DNA of 64,000 nt from an uncultured Bariatricus sp. (GTDB taxonomy: Bacteria > Bacillota > Clostridia > Lachnospirales > Lachnospiraceae), in the NCBI GenBank assembly GCA_934320645.1, contig CAKRFP010000001.1:62001-126000 (forward strand), written 5' to 3'. Within the stretch, counting starts at the first letter, position 1; every line of letters begins with the position of its first letter. The position numbers and the translations under genes were made by a program. Positions 17,498 to 26,216 of the stretch are shown here, piece after piece. The notes under the pieces were generated by a model. It was not told where the DNA came from. It saw nothing but the letters and a program-made list of their open reading frames with translations, and searched no databases.

Positions 17498-18688
17498 TTA
17501 TTTTACCAGTTTGCTTCCTTTCAGCTTCACAACCCGGTCAATCCGGTTAATGGATGACATTCGGTAGGCATAAGCCCCCGACTCAAAAAGTGCATAAATG
17601 CTGCCACCGTCCTGATAGATCTGTTCCAGCCTCTCTGGAAATTTGATCGTCTTATAAGCTTCGGAAGTTGACAAGATTCCATATCTGGAATAGTTGAAGA
17701 TCTGTACCTCCGATGGCAGGATCCCCCAGGACCTGGTAAGCAGGATCTTATTGTTGTAAAATGCCATTCCCTGCACCTTACCGGAAATTACCTGCATACT
17801 GACCGCATAGGCAACCGGATCTGTCACACCGACCGTCCGTTTCAGGTTCATATCTTCTTTTTCATACAAGGTACCGTCTGCATTGATCAGATATTTTTCA
17901 ATGACACTGGCATTATCCTGTGTAAAGAATCCGACAAACAATGCACCGTCATGATACGTCATAAATGACGCCCGCTTGATCTTGTAAAGGTTGTAAGACA
18001 TATCGAATTCAATCGGATGATATCCGTCATCAAAGGAATAATTCTCCAGATGAGACAGTGTGATCGCATTTGCCTGCGCCCAGGTGGAACCCTGTCCTGT
18101 CACCCACAGGATCTGGTTCATCGTATCGTATGCCATCCCGCCCACATGGGCTTTGGTGTTCAGCACAATCTCTTTCACAAACTGTCTGCTTTCTTTGTCG
18201 ATCACGTAGATCACCGAATCATGTGCCTTTGTCTTACAATAAGCACTGACCAGAATATAATCCTCTGTAATTGCAAGTCCCTGTGGTGTCATGGATGTGC
18301 AGACTTCGGCTTCTCCGTCCCCTTTTACTTTCAGCGTCCTTGTTGACTTCAGACCAGGAACAACATAAGTCCCGTAGTCATTGTCCACTTCGGCTTCATC
18401 GCAGGCGTACTTATAAACAGTCTGGTTGCGCTTCAGCGTTTTCAGATACTGCTCCATCGTGTAAACGGAATCCGTATTCGTCACCTTCCGGTTTGTCTCC
18501 GGCTCCACCTCGGCTCTGTACTGGAATGCGTAATACCAGTAGCTTCCTCCGATGATTCCCACAACCAGAAGAATACTGATGATACTGCGGATATGTCCAA
18601 ACATGGTCTTCTTTTTCCGGACCTTTTTCTTCTTTGCTTTTTTCTCTTCCTGTCTTACTTCCTCGTTCTCAAGCTCTTGTCTATTCAT
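17498..18688 (-). CDS. membrane-anchored beta-propeller-like protein
   Basis: 396 residues. A lysine-rich cytoplasmic N-terminus (15-28) leads into one membrane helix (about 33-51). The extracellular part has repeating blades such as MTPQGLAITEDYILVSAY, HVGGMAYDTMNQILWVTG and KVQGMAFYNNKILLT, which resemble NHL/PQQ-type propeller repeats. No enzymatic motif is visible. It overlaps the end of the YitT gene by eight bases, so the two are coupled. The function is unknown; an extracellular binding or scaffold role is the most I would infer. Confidence 0.7.
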   Translation of the reverse strand: MNRQELENEEVRQEEKKAKKKKVRKKKTMFGHIRSIISILLVVGIIGGSYWYYAFQYRAEVEPETNRKVTNTDSVYTMEQYLKTLKRNQTVYKYACDEAEVDNDYGTYVVPGLKSTRTLKVKGDGEAEVCTSMTPQGLAITEDYILVSAYCKTKAHDSVIYVIDKESRQFVKEIVLNTKAHVGGMAYDTMNQILWVTGQGSTWAQANAITLSHLENYSFDDGYHPIEFDMSYNLYKIKRASFMTYHDGALFVGFFTQDNASVIEKYLINADGTLYEKEDMNLKRTVGVTDPVAYAVSMQVISGKVQGMAFYNNKILLTRSWGILPSEVQIFNYSRYGILSTSEAYKTIKFPERLEQIYQDGGSIYALFESGAYAYRMSSINRIDRVVKLKGSKLVK

Positions 18689-19556
18689 TCATGCCCACTT
18701 CGTTTTTATATACTTTCTGTGTTGAAAATCCCCGTCCTCTGACCTCATTTACATTGCCAATGATCATAAATGCCTGTGGATCTGTCTCCTGAACAATCTG
18801 GTTCAGGCGCATCAGCTCACGGTTGGACACAACGGTAAGGATCATCGGCTGCTCTTTTTTCAGATAGCCGGTCTGTGTATAGACCAGCGTGGTTCCGCGG
18901 TCCAGCTTTTCCTGGATCAGCCGGTTCAGCTTCTCGTACTCTCCGGAAATGATCTTGACCTGTGTTCTGGTCGATCCCATCAGAAGCACTTTATCCAGCA
19001 TTACTGTATAAATGAGGACCAGAAGAATACCATAGATGATCTCTTCTTTATTTGTAAATACCATCTGGAAGATCAGGATTGTAAAATCAAATACATAGAG
19101 CATCACCGATACCGGAAGCCCGAATTTTTTATTCAGTACCAGTGGCGGGATATCCATACCTCCGGTTGATGCTCCGCATCTTATGACAACTCCGATTCCA
19201 AGTCCGATCATCAGACCTCCGCAGATCGTCGAAAGCATCTTATCGCCTGTGACATTCTGCAGTGCCGGTACATTCTCCAGTATTCCCAGAATGATCGGAT
19301 AATAAAAGGTACTGACCAGCGTGGTAAGTGCAAACTTCATTCCAAGTACTGCTGCCCCCAAAAGGAACATCAGTGTATTGAAGATCAGTACAAATGTATG
19401 AATCTGCATCCCGAAATAATGATTCACTGCAATTCCAAGTCCCGTTGTTCCTCCGGTGATCATATCATTCGGCAGGATAAACATTACGATTGCAAGTGCA
19501 TAAACAGTATTCCCCAGTAAAATCAGGCACAGGTTTTTCATGTTTGACAGTTTCAT
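18681..19556 (-). CDS. YitT-family membrane protein
   Basis: 291 residues with an N-terminal membrane domain of five to six helices (about 8-190; GGTTGLGIAVNHYFG and GASTGGMDIPPL are characteristic repeats) and a C-terminal soluble DUF2179-type domain (about 200-290). The family is widespread in Firmicutes and is suspected to be transporters, but substrates are not established. The ribosome site AAGGAGAG is good. First gene of a two-gene unit with the propeller-like protein. Confidence 0.9.
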   Translation of the reverse strand: MKLSNMKNLCLILLGNTVYALAIVMFILPNDMITGGTTGLGIAVNHYFGMQIHTFVLIFNTLMFLLGAAVLGMKFALTTLVSTFYYPIILGILENVPALQNVTGDKMLSTICGGLMIGLGIGVVIRCGASTGGMDIPPLVLNKKFGLPVSVMLYVFDFTILIFQMVFTNKEEIIYGILLVLIYTVMLDKVLLMGSTRTQVKIISGEYEKLNRLIQEKLDRGTTLVYTQTGYLKKEQPMILTVVSNRELMRLNQIVQETDPQAFMIIGNVNEVRGRGFSTQKVYKNEVGMNE

Positions 19557-19691
19557 ATTACTCTCTCCTTGACATATGTATTTCGAATACAGATTTCCCC
19601 AATTTTCTGCAATTCAATACTTTATAGTATACTCGGTACAGGTTTTACGGACAAGGAATTTTTTAATTTTATTCTCTTTTTTCCTTTCCTT

Positions 19692-19700
19692 TGGTATACT
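19692..19700 (+). promoter_or_regulatory. extended -10 promoter of the Sir2 gene
   Basis: TGGTATACT, about 87 bases before the start codon; the -35 is weak. Confidence 0.45.
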
Positions 19701-19786
19701 GTTGTAAAAAGGATGTGCATCGGCACATCATAACTTTTATTTCGTAAGACAGATTTTGATTTTCCAGGAAAAGAGGTTATCGAGAT

Positions 19787-20506
19787 ATGGACAAGATCAA
19801 ACAGTTACAGGACATGATTAACGAGAGCAACCGAATCGTTTTTTTCGGCGGTGCCGGCGTCTCTACCGAGAGTAATATTCCGGACTTCAGAAGTGCAGAC
19901 GGACTCTACAGACAAAAGTACCGCTACTCACCGGAGCAGATTGTAAGCCACAGCTTTTTTATGCAGCATACGGAAGAATTTTATGATTTTTATAAAGAAA
20001 AAATGATGTTCCTTGATGCGAAACCAAATAAAGCGCATCTGAAGCTTGCCGAGCTGGAGGCCGCCGGAAAGCTGACCGCCGTTATCACACAGAATATTGA
20101 CGGACTCCACCAGGCTGCCGGAAGCAAAAATGTACTGGAGCTTCATGGAAGTATCCACCGCAATTACTGTATGCGTTGCAAAAAGCAGTACAGTGCACGT
20201 TTTGTAAAAGAATCGAAAGGAATCCCAACCTGCGACTGCGGCGGAACCATCCGCCCGGATGTAGTTCTCTACGAAGAAGGACTGGATAACCAGATCATCC
20301 AGAAAAGTATCCGCGCCATCTCAGAAGCAGATATGCTGATCATCGGCGGTACTTCTCTTGTGGTCTACCCTGCTGCCGGATTTATCGATTATTTCCACGG
20401 CAAATATCTGGTACTCATCAACAAGGATGCAACTGCCCGTGATGTAGGTGCAACCCTGACGATCCATGAGCCGATCGGAGAAGTATTAGACCGGATCCAC
20501 GTATAA
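19787..20506 (+). CDS. cobB: NAD-dependent protein deacylase, sirtuin family
   Basis: 239-residue Sir2 protein that removes acyl groups from lysines using NAD. GGAGVSTESNIPDFR (21-35) binds NAD. QNIDGLH (102-108) and catalytic His120 in LELHGS are present. A zinc ribbon is formed by Cys128, Cys131, Cys149 and Cys151. No Ala-Tyr-Arg desuccinylase signature is obvious. Single-gene unit, convergent with the FabT-like regulator and separated from it by a bidirectional terminator. Confidence 0.95.
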   Translation: MDKIKQLQDMINESNRIVFFGGAGVSTESNIPDFRSADGLYRQKYRYSPEQIVSHSFFMQHTEEFYDFYKEKMMFLDAKPNKAHLKLAELEAAGKLTAVITQNIDGLHQAAGSKNVLELHGSIHRNYCMRCKKQYSARFVKESKGIPTCDCGGTIRPDVVLYEEGLDNQIIQKSIRAISEADMLIIGGTSLVVYPAAGFIDYFHGKYLVLINKDATARDVGATLTIHEPIGEVLDRIHV

Positions 20507-20581
20507 CCGGAGAATCCAGGAAATTTCCGCTATACATGTAAACTGTAATTTTCCGTACAACATGCCATTTTCATGCAGTCC

Positions 20582-20629
20582 AAAAATCCTCTGCCAGCTC
20601 TTTTTATCAAAGAGTGACAGAGGATTTTT
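20582..20629. terminator. bidirectional terminator between sirtuin and fatty-acid clusters
   Basis: Outer 12-bp perfect stem AAAAATCCTCTG and its complement, with an inner CTCTTT/AAAGAG stem; T5 ends on both strands. Confidence 0.85.
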
Positions 20630-20633
20630 CACT

Positions 20634-21074
20634 TTAACCGTTATACGTCTTAAAAAAATGATACAGATTGTCCAGTGCTTTCGTCAGCACCGGGATTTCT
20701 TCTTCATCTAAGGTCTCAACGACCGCTTCCACCATCTTCCTGTGAAACTCTGCGTGATGGTGGTACGCCTTCTCACCCTTTTCCGTCAGCTTGATATTGA
20801 CGATCCGGCGATCTTCCTCACTCCGGTGACGGACCGCATACTTTTTATTGACCAGACTGTTCATCGAAGTCGTCAGAGATCCTACGGTAATCCCAAGCTT
20901 CTTTGCGATCGTAGACATATTATTCCCGTCACCCAGACCGACTGCCTCAATGATATGCATATCATTGTTCGTCAGATCCTTAAACTCTTCTGTGATCACT
21001 GCTTTTTCTTCCAGTCCCCAGATATCATTAAAAAGATGTACCAGTATCTTATTGATGCTCTCGTATGCGTCCAA
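20634..21074 (-). CDS. fabT: MarR-family regulator, probably FabT-like
   Basis: 146-residue winged-helix regulator with the recognition region MSTIAKKLGITVGSLTTSMN (about 54-73) and the wing sequence RSEEDRRIVNIKLTEKG. In Firmicutes FabT is a MarR protein encoded in the fab cluster that represses it in response to acyl-ACP. Here it is the last gene of the cluster rather than the first, 39 bases after the FMN reductase-like gene. A TCAAA-TAG-TTTGA palindrome at the fabH promoter is a natural candidate target. The symbol rests on family plus location. Confidence 0.75.
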   Translation of the reverse strand: MDAYESINKILVHLFNDIWGLEEKAVITEEFKDLTNNDMHIIEAVGLGDGNNMSTIAKKLGITVGSLTTSMNSLVNKKYAVRHRSEEDRRIVNIKLTEKGEKAYHHHAEFHRKMVEAVVETLDEEEIPVLTKALDNLYHFFKTYNG

Positions 21075-21113
21075 TTCCCCTTCTTCTCCTTGCTGTGTCT
21101 TTTTCTAGTTCAA

Positions 21114-22184
21114 TTATACACAGTCACCTAACAAAGAATCAATCACTTCTTTCACGGTTTCTATTTTTTCTGCTTTCCACACGTCCGCTCCGCAGAACAG
21201 AAGCGCCTCACCAATCTCACCTTTTGCCGCTTTGATCAGTGCCTCCGTGATACAGTACGGCACTTCCGCCGGGTTACAGTTCTTCAGACACCCAAGACAT
21301 CTCTCAGGCTTCACCCTCTCTCCTGCCATCACATGACTGATAAATGGATTCTTAATTGCCCTTCCCGGCATTCCAACCGGACTTTTCACCAGAATGACAT
21401 CCTCTTTCTTCGCATTCAGATAACTCTGCTTGTAACTGAGATTCGCATCGCACTCCCATGTCGTGACAAATCTTGTTGCCGCCTGGACTGCATCTGCTCC
21501 TAATGAAAAGGCATGCTCTGCCGCATCTTTATCCGAAATTCCTCCGGCTACTGCCACCGGAATATGCACCTGATATTTTTGGGCGTACTTTCTGACCACT
21601 GCCATGATCCTCTCGATTTCATTATCATAGCTTTCCTGTGTATAAGTTTCCAGCTGCTCCCGGTCAAACCCCAGATGTCCTCCGGCTTTTGGACCCTCGA
21701 TCACAACCAGGTCTGCGGTCCTGGAAAATTTTTTATCCCAGTATTTTAAGATAACTTTCGCCGATTTTTCAGTCGATACGATCGGAGCGATCTTGGTACT
21801 GCTGCCCTCCACAAGTCCCGGCAGCTCGATTGGAAGCCCTGCCCCGGATACGATCATATCTGCTCCGGCGTCCACTGCTGCTTTCACATGCTCGTCATAA
21901 TCCTTCAGCGCAACCATGATATTAAATCCGATCACGCCATCCGGAGCCGTCTCTCTTGCTCTTTGGAATTCAGATCCGATTGCACGGATATTTGCCGCCC
22001 TTGTATTCGTTTCAAAATCCGGTTCACGAAATCCGATCTGTGCGGTTGAGATGATCCCGACTCCGCCTTCCTTTGCAACCGCTCCGGCAAGCTGTCCAAG
22101 GCTCACACCGACTCCCATTCCCCCTTGAATGACCGGTCTTTTTACTTTCAAATCACCAATCACAAGTTTCGGTAATCCTTTCAT
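21114..22184 (-). CDS. nitronate monooxygenase / FabK-like FMN enzyme
   Basis: 356-residue FMN TIM-barrel protein of the 2-nitropropane dioxygenase/FabK superfamily. IQGGMGVGVSLGQLAGAVAKEGG is at the N-terminus and VAVAGGISDKDAAEHAFSLGADAVQAATRF forms the phosphate-binding end. A cysteine-rich insertion ERCLGCLKNCNP (about 295-306) is not found in ordinary FabK and could bind metal or iron-sulfur. It is the second such enzyme in this cluster, the first being fabK at 29775. Its place between accDA and fabT suggests a fatty-acid role, but which reaction is unknown. Confidence 0.8.
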   Translation of the reverse strand: MKGLPKLVIGDLKVKRPVIQGGMGVGVSLGQLAGAVAKEGGVGIISTAQIGFREPDFETNTRAANIRAIGSEFQRARETAPDGVIGFNIMVALKDYDEHVKAAVDAGADMIVSGAGLPIELPGLVEGSSTKIAPIVSTEKSAKVILKYWDKKFSRTADLVVIEGPKAGGHLGFDREQLETYTQESYDNEIERIMAVVRKYAQKYQVHIPVAVAGGISDKDAAEHAFSLGADAVQAATRFVTTWECDANLSYKQSYLNAKKEDVILVKSPVGMPGRAIKNPFISHVMAGERVKPERCLGCLKNCNPAEVPYCITEALIKAAKGEIGEALLFCGADVWKAEKIETVKEVIDSLLGDCV

Positions 22185-22199
22185 TTTTCTTCTCCTCTA

Positions 22200-23897
22200 C
22201 TACATCCTGCGGAATCTGTCATACCGCTTTTCGGTAAGTTCTTCCTTTGTCATTGCTCCATATTTTTTCAAAAAAATACTGATATAATCATCCATCGGAT
22301 CTGTCACTTCTGTAAATGTTTCCAGATTGAAGTCTTCCGGCTCCGGAATCACCCGTTCTACGATACCGGCTTTCAGGAGATGATCTGCTGTCAGCTTCAT
22401 CACACCTGCCGCCTCTTTTGCACGGCTGCTGTCCTTCCACAGGATACTTGCAAATCCTTCCGGTGAAAGGATGGAGTAAATCGAATTTTCAAGAAGCCAT
22501 ACTTCATCTGAAGTTGCCATTGCAAGAGCTCCCCCGCTTCCGCCTTCTCCGATCACAACAGACAGGATCGGAACCTGAAGATTTGACATTTCAAATAAAT
22601 TTCTTGCGATTGCCTCACCCTGTCCTCTCTCTTCTGCTTCCAGCCCACAGAACGCTCCCGGCGTATCTACAAAACAGATGACCGGACGGTTAAATTTCTC
22701 TGCCTGTTTCATCAGACGAAGGGCTTTGCGGTATCCGTCCGGTGACGGCATCCCAAAGTTACGTTCGATATTTTCTTTTGTCGTGCGGCCCTTTGCCTGC
22801 GCGATCACCGTCACCGGCATTCCGTGAAATCTTGCAATCCCGCCAATGATCGCCTTATCATCCTGGTAATAACGGTCTCCATGAAATTCCATAAAATCTG
22901 TAAACAATTCTTCAATGTACTCCGCACCGACCGGACGAGCCTTGTCTCTGGATAACTGCACCCGTTCCCATGGTGTCAGATTCTTCTGTACCGCCTGGGT
23001 TTCCTTTTCTTCTACTTCCGGCAAATCGTATGCTCCCTGCTTATGCATTGCTACAATTTCTGCCAGTGTCTCCCTGAGACGCGGACGCTCCACAATCTGA
23101 TCCACAAATCCGTGCTCCTGAAGGAATTCTGCCCTCTGGAATCCCTTCGGAAGCTTCTGCCCTATGGTCTGTTCAATCACACGCGGACCTGCAAAACCGA
23201 TCAGTGCCCCTGGCTCGGCAAGAATGATATCTCCGAGCATGGCAAAACTTGCCGTTACCCCACCGGTTGTCGGATCGGTCAGCACGCTTACATATAAACA
23301 GCCTGCATCATGGTGTCTTTTCAGTGCCGCTGAAGTCTTTGCCATCTGCATCAGAGAGTGGATCCCCTCCTGCATTCTGGCGCCTCCTGAACAGGCAAAT
23401 ATAATAATCGGAAGTTTCTCACCGGTTGCCTTTTCTACTGCACGGGTAATCTTTTCACCAACCACTTTTCCCATGCTCGCCATCATAAACCGCCCGTCAC
23501 AGACTGCAAGAACTACTTCATTTCCCGCGATCATTGCTTTTCCGGTTACAACCGCCTCATCAAGCCCGGTCTTTTCCTGTAGTGCTTCTACCTTTTCTTC
23601 ATAGCCTTTATAATGCAGCGGATTTCCCGAAGTAAGTCCCTTGTCCCACTCTTCAAAGGTGCCGGCATCTGCTACCATTTCAATCCGGCGCATCGCATGC
23701 ACACGGAAATAATTCTGACATTTTGGACAGATATAATATCCCTTCTTCACATCCTCTGTCAGAATGGCAGATTTGCAAACGTTACATTTTTTCAGAAGTC
23801 CCTCCGGAACCTCCGGTGCCATATGGACAGGCTTTCCTTCGCCAAGAGATATATACCCTCTTCTGCTTGTTTTCTTGAACATATTTGACAGTTTCAA
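22200..23897 (-). CDS. accDA: acetyl-CoA carboxylase carboxyltransferase, beta-alpha fusion
   Basis: A single 565-residue chain contains both carboxyltransferase subunits, which make malonyl-CoA from carboxybiotin and acetyl-CoA. Residues about 1-285 are AccD, with the zinc ribbon Cys38, Cys41, Cys57 and Cys60 and the core GGARMQEG. Residues about 290-565 are AccA (GDRYYQDDKAIIGG, FVDTPGAFCG, GEGGSGGAL). They are separate genes in many bacteria. The start appears to be TTG at 23897, nine bases after a GGAGG site; the first ATG is five codons later and poorly spaced. Confidence 0.93.
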   Translation of the reverse strand: MKLSNMFKKTSRRGYISLGEGKPVHMAPEVPEGLLKKCNVCKSAILTEDVKKGYYICPKCQNYFRVHAMRRIEMVADAGTFEEWDKGLTSGNPLHYKGYEEKVEALQEKTGLDEAVVTGKAMIAGNEVVLAVCDGRFMMASMGKVVGEKITRAVEKATGEKLPIIIFACSGGARMQEGIHSLMQMAKTSAALKRHHDAGCLYVSVLTDPTTGGVTASFAMLGDIILAEPGALIGFAGPRVIEQTIGQKLPKGFQRAEFLQEHGFVDQIVERPRLRETLAEIVAMHKQGAYDLPEVEEKETQAVQKNLTPWERVQLSRDKARPVGAEYIEELFTDFMEFHGDRYYQDDKAIIGGIARFHGMPVTVIAQAKGRTTKENIERNFGMPSPDGYRKALRLMKQAEKFNRPVICFVDTPGAFCGLEAEERGQGEAIARNLFEMSNLQVPILSVVIGEGGSGGALAMATSDEVWLLENSIYSILSPEGFASILWKDSSRAKEAAGVMKLTADHLLKAGIVERVIPEPEDFNLETFTEVTDPMDDYISIFLKKYGAMTKEELTEKRYDRFRRM

Positions 23898-23923
23898 ATT
23901 GCTTTACCTCCGCTTTTGTAGAG

Positions 23924-25279
23924 CTAACCTTGCCGATTCTTTGCTTCTCTTTCGGCAATAAATTCAATATCAAAATCTCCTGCCTGATACTTTGGATCAT
24001 GCAAAATATCATATTGATAATCCACATTAGTATCAATGCCTTCTATAATTACCTCACCAAGTGCACTCTGCATCTTCCGGATCGCCTCGGTACGGTTTTT
24101 TGCAAATACGATCAGCTTTGCCAGCATATTATCATAATATGGCGGTACGGTGTATCCACTGTAAATTGCTGAATCAATCCGCACACCCTTTCCTCCCGGA
24201 AGGTACATATCGGTGATCGTTCCCGGACACGGGCGGAAATTCTTTTCCGGATTTTCCGCATTGATCCTGCACTCGATGGCATGACCGGTCAGCTTTACAT
24301 CCTCCTGCGTAAAGGAAAGCTGCTGACCGTCTGCGATCCGGATCTGTTCCTTGATCAGATCGATCCCCGTCACCCATTCTGTGACCGGATGCTCCACCTG
24401 GATTCTGGTATTCATTTCCATAAAATAAAAATTCCCGCTCTTTTCCAGCAGAAATTCAATGGTTCCTGCATTTTCGTAATGCGCTGCCTTTGCCGCTTTT
24501 ACCGCTGCTTCGCCCATTCTCCGGCGAAGTTCATCCGAAATCACGGCACATGGAGATTCTTCGATCATCTTCTGATGATTTCTCTGCACCGAACAGTCAC
24601 GTTCTCCTAAATGCACCACATTTCCATACTTATCTGCCATGATCTGAAATTCAATATGCTTCGGATGCTGCACAAAATGCTCGATGTACATAGTGTCATC
24701 CCCAAAAGCTGCCTTGGTCTCTTTCTGCGCGGTATTAAATGCCAGGTCAAATCCGGCTTCATTTTCCGCCACACGCATTCCTTTTCCGCCTCCGCCGAGA
24801 GCCGCCTTTACGATCACCGGATAGCCGATCTCTCTTGCGACTTCTTTTCCTTTTGCTGCATCATAAATCGCTTCTGTGCTTCCCGGAATGATCGGAACCC
24901 CGGCATTTGCCATGGTACTTCTCGCCTCGGATTTATTTCCAAGCCTGCTGATCACTTTCGAATCCGGTCCGATAAAAATGATGTTGCACTTCTCACAAAG
25001 CTCTGCAAATTTCGTATTTTCAGAAAGGAAACCAAATCCCGGATGGATCGCATCTGCTCCCGACACGATGGTCGCGCTGATGATCTGCTCCATATTCAGA
25101 TAGCTTTCCGAAGATGGTGCAGGTCCGATACAGATTGCTTCGTCTGCAAGCTGTGTATGCAATGCTTCTTTATCTGCTTCCGAATAAACTGCAACCGTCT
25201 CGATCCCCATTTCCCGGCAGGCACGGATGATCCGCACTGCGATCTCTCCACGGTTTGCGATCAATACTTTCTTAATCAT
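23924..25279 (-). CDS. accC: biotin carboxylase
   Basis: ATP-grasp biotin carboxylase subunit of acetyl-CoA carboxylase, 451 residues, the usual size. The N-terminal IANRGEIAVRIIRACREMG, the ATP loop KAALGGGGKGMR, catalytic NTRIQVEHPVTE and the C-terminal CRINAENP are all intact. The start overlaps the fabZ stop by eight bases. It acts with accB upstream and accDA downstream in the same operon, so a full acetyl-CoA carboxylase is encoded here. Confidence 0.97.
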   Translation of the reverse strand: MIKKVLIANRGEIAVRIIRACREMGIETVAVYSEADKEALHTQLADEAICIGPAPSSESYLNMEQIISATIVSGADAIHPGFGFLSENTKFAELCEKCNIIFIGPDSKVISRLGNKSEARSTMANAGVPIIPGSTEAIYDAAKGKEVAREIGYPVIVKAALGGGGKGMRVAENEAGFDLAFNTAQKETKAAFGDDTMYIEHFVQHPKHIEFQIMADKYGNVVHLGERDCSVQRNHQKMIEESPCAVISDELRRRMGEAAVKAAKAAHYENAGTIEFLLEKSGNFYFMEMNTRIQVEHPVTEWVTGIDLIKEQIRIADGQQLSFTQEDVKLTGHAIECRINAENPEKNFRPCPGTITDMYLPGGKGVRIDSAIYSGYTVPPYYDNMLAKLIVFAKNRTEAIRKMQSALGEVIIEGIDTNVDYQYDILHDPKYQAGDFDIEFIAEREAKNRQG

Positions 25280-25718
25280 CTGTTTCCGCCTTCCCGATCA
25301 TCAGAGACAGCTCTGCCTTTACTGCAACTTCTCCATCCACTGATGCAACAGCTTCTCCGATTACCAGTGGTCCCTTCTGACGGATAATTCTTGCTTCCAG
25401 TTTTAATTTGTCGCCCGGAACAACTTTTCTGCGGAACTTGCAGTTCTTAATCCCACCAAAATAGCCGAGCTTTCCTTTATTTTCTTCCTGCATCAGAACC
25501 GCTACTGCACCGACCTGCGCCAGTGCTTCAATGATCAGCACTCCCGGCATCACCGGCTCCTGTGGGAAATGTCCGGCAAAAAAGTCCTCTCTGTAAGTCA
25601 CACATTTATAGCCAACCGCATATTCTCCCGGCTCGTAATCTTCGATATAATCTACCAGCAAAAACGGATGTCTGTGCGGAATGATTTTCTGAATTTCCTT
25701 GATTCCCAAATGTTTCAT
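25272..25718 (-). CDS. fabZ: 3-hydroxyacyl-ACP dehydratase
   Basis: 148-residue hot-dog fold dehydratase of fatty-acid elongation. Catalytic His50 lies in AGHFPQEPVMPGVL and Glu64 in IIEALAQ. The N-terminal IIPHRHPFLLVD is typical of FabZ rather than FabA. It lies between accB and accC, a common clostridial order. Confidence 0.97.
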   Translation of the reverse strand: MKHLGIKEIQKIIPHRHPFLLVDYIEDYEPGEYAVGYKCVTYREDFFAGHFPQEPVMPGVLIIEALAQVGAVAVLMQEENKGKLGYFGGIKNCKFRRKVVPGDKLKLEARIIRQKGPLVIGEAVASVDGEVAVKAELSLMIGKAETDD

Positions 25719-25738
25719 GCTTTTCGCCCTCCATCCAG

Positions 25739-26206
25739 CTACACGATTCGGAATAATGGCTGTCCGTATTCCACAGTTTCTCCATTTTTCACGAGTACTT
25801 CCGATACCACACCGTCAAAATCACACTCAATATCATTCATCAGTTTCATCGCCTCTACGATGGCAACCGTCTGTCCTTTTGCCACATGATCGCCAACTGC
25901 CACAAATGGTGCTGCCTCTTCCGACGGTGCTGCGTAAAAGGTTCCAACCAGAGGGGATTTGATCAGCTGCCCTTCTGCTTCTTTTCCTTTTTCCGGTCCA
26001 TCCTCCGGCTTCAGTACTGATGCTGCATTGCTCTGCGCTCCTGGCACGTTTTGTACTGTCGCCATCTGTGCTGCGCCTGTACTGACAACCATCTGTTCTT
26101 TTTCTTTCTGTATTTTCAATTTCACACCGTTTTCTTCATACTGAAATCCTGTCAGGTCCGAATCCGAAACGGTCTGAATCAGTTTTACCAGATTTTCTAA
26201 TTCCAT
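25739..26206 (-). CDS. accB: biotin carboxyl carrier protein
   Basis: Carrier subunit of acetyl-CoA carboxylase. The C-terminal biotinyl domain has EAMKLMN with biotinylated Lys121. An acidic, flexible linker (about 45-80) separates it from a short N-terminal helical region. The ATG at 26206 (MELENLVK) is favoured: a GAGG site is seven bases upstream; the in-frame ATG at 26227 would overlap the fabF stop and give a charged extension. Confidence 0.95.
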   Translation of the reverse strand: MELENLVKLIQTVSDSDLTGFQYEENGVKLKIQKEKEQMVVSTGAAQMATVQNVPGAQSNAASVLKPEDGPEKGKEAEGQLIKSPLVGTFYAAPSEEAAPFVAVGDHVAKGQTVAIVEAMKLMNDIECDFDGVVSEVLVKNGETVEYGQPLFRIV

Positions 26207-26216
26207 CCTTCTACCT

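Noticed and set aside
24611..25387. Plus-strand open frame of 258 codons
   Set aside because: Opposite accC and fabZ; no recognisable protein and no start signals.
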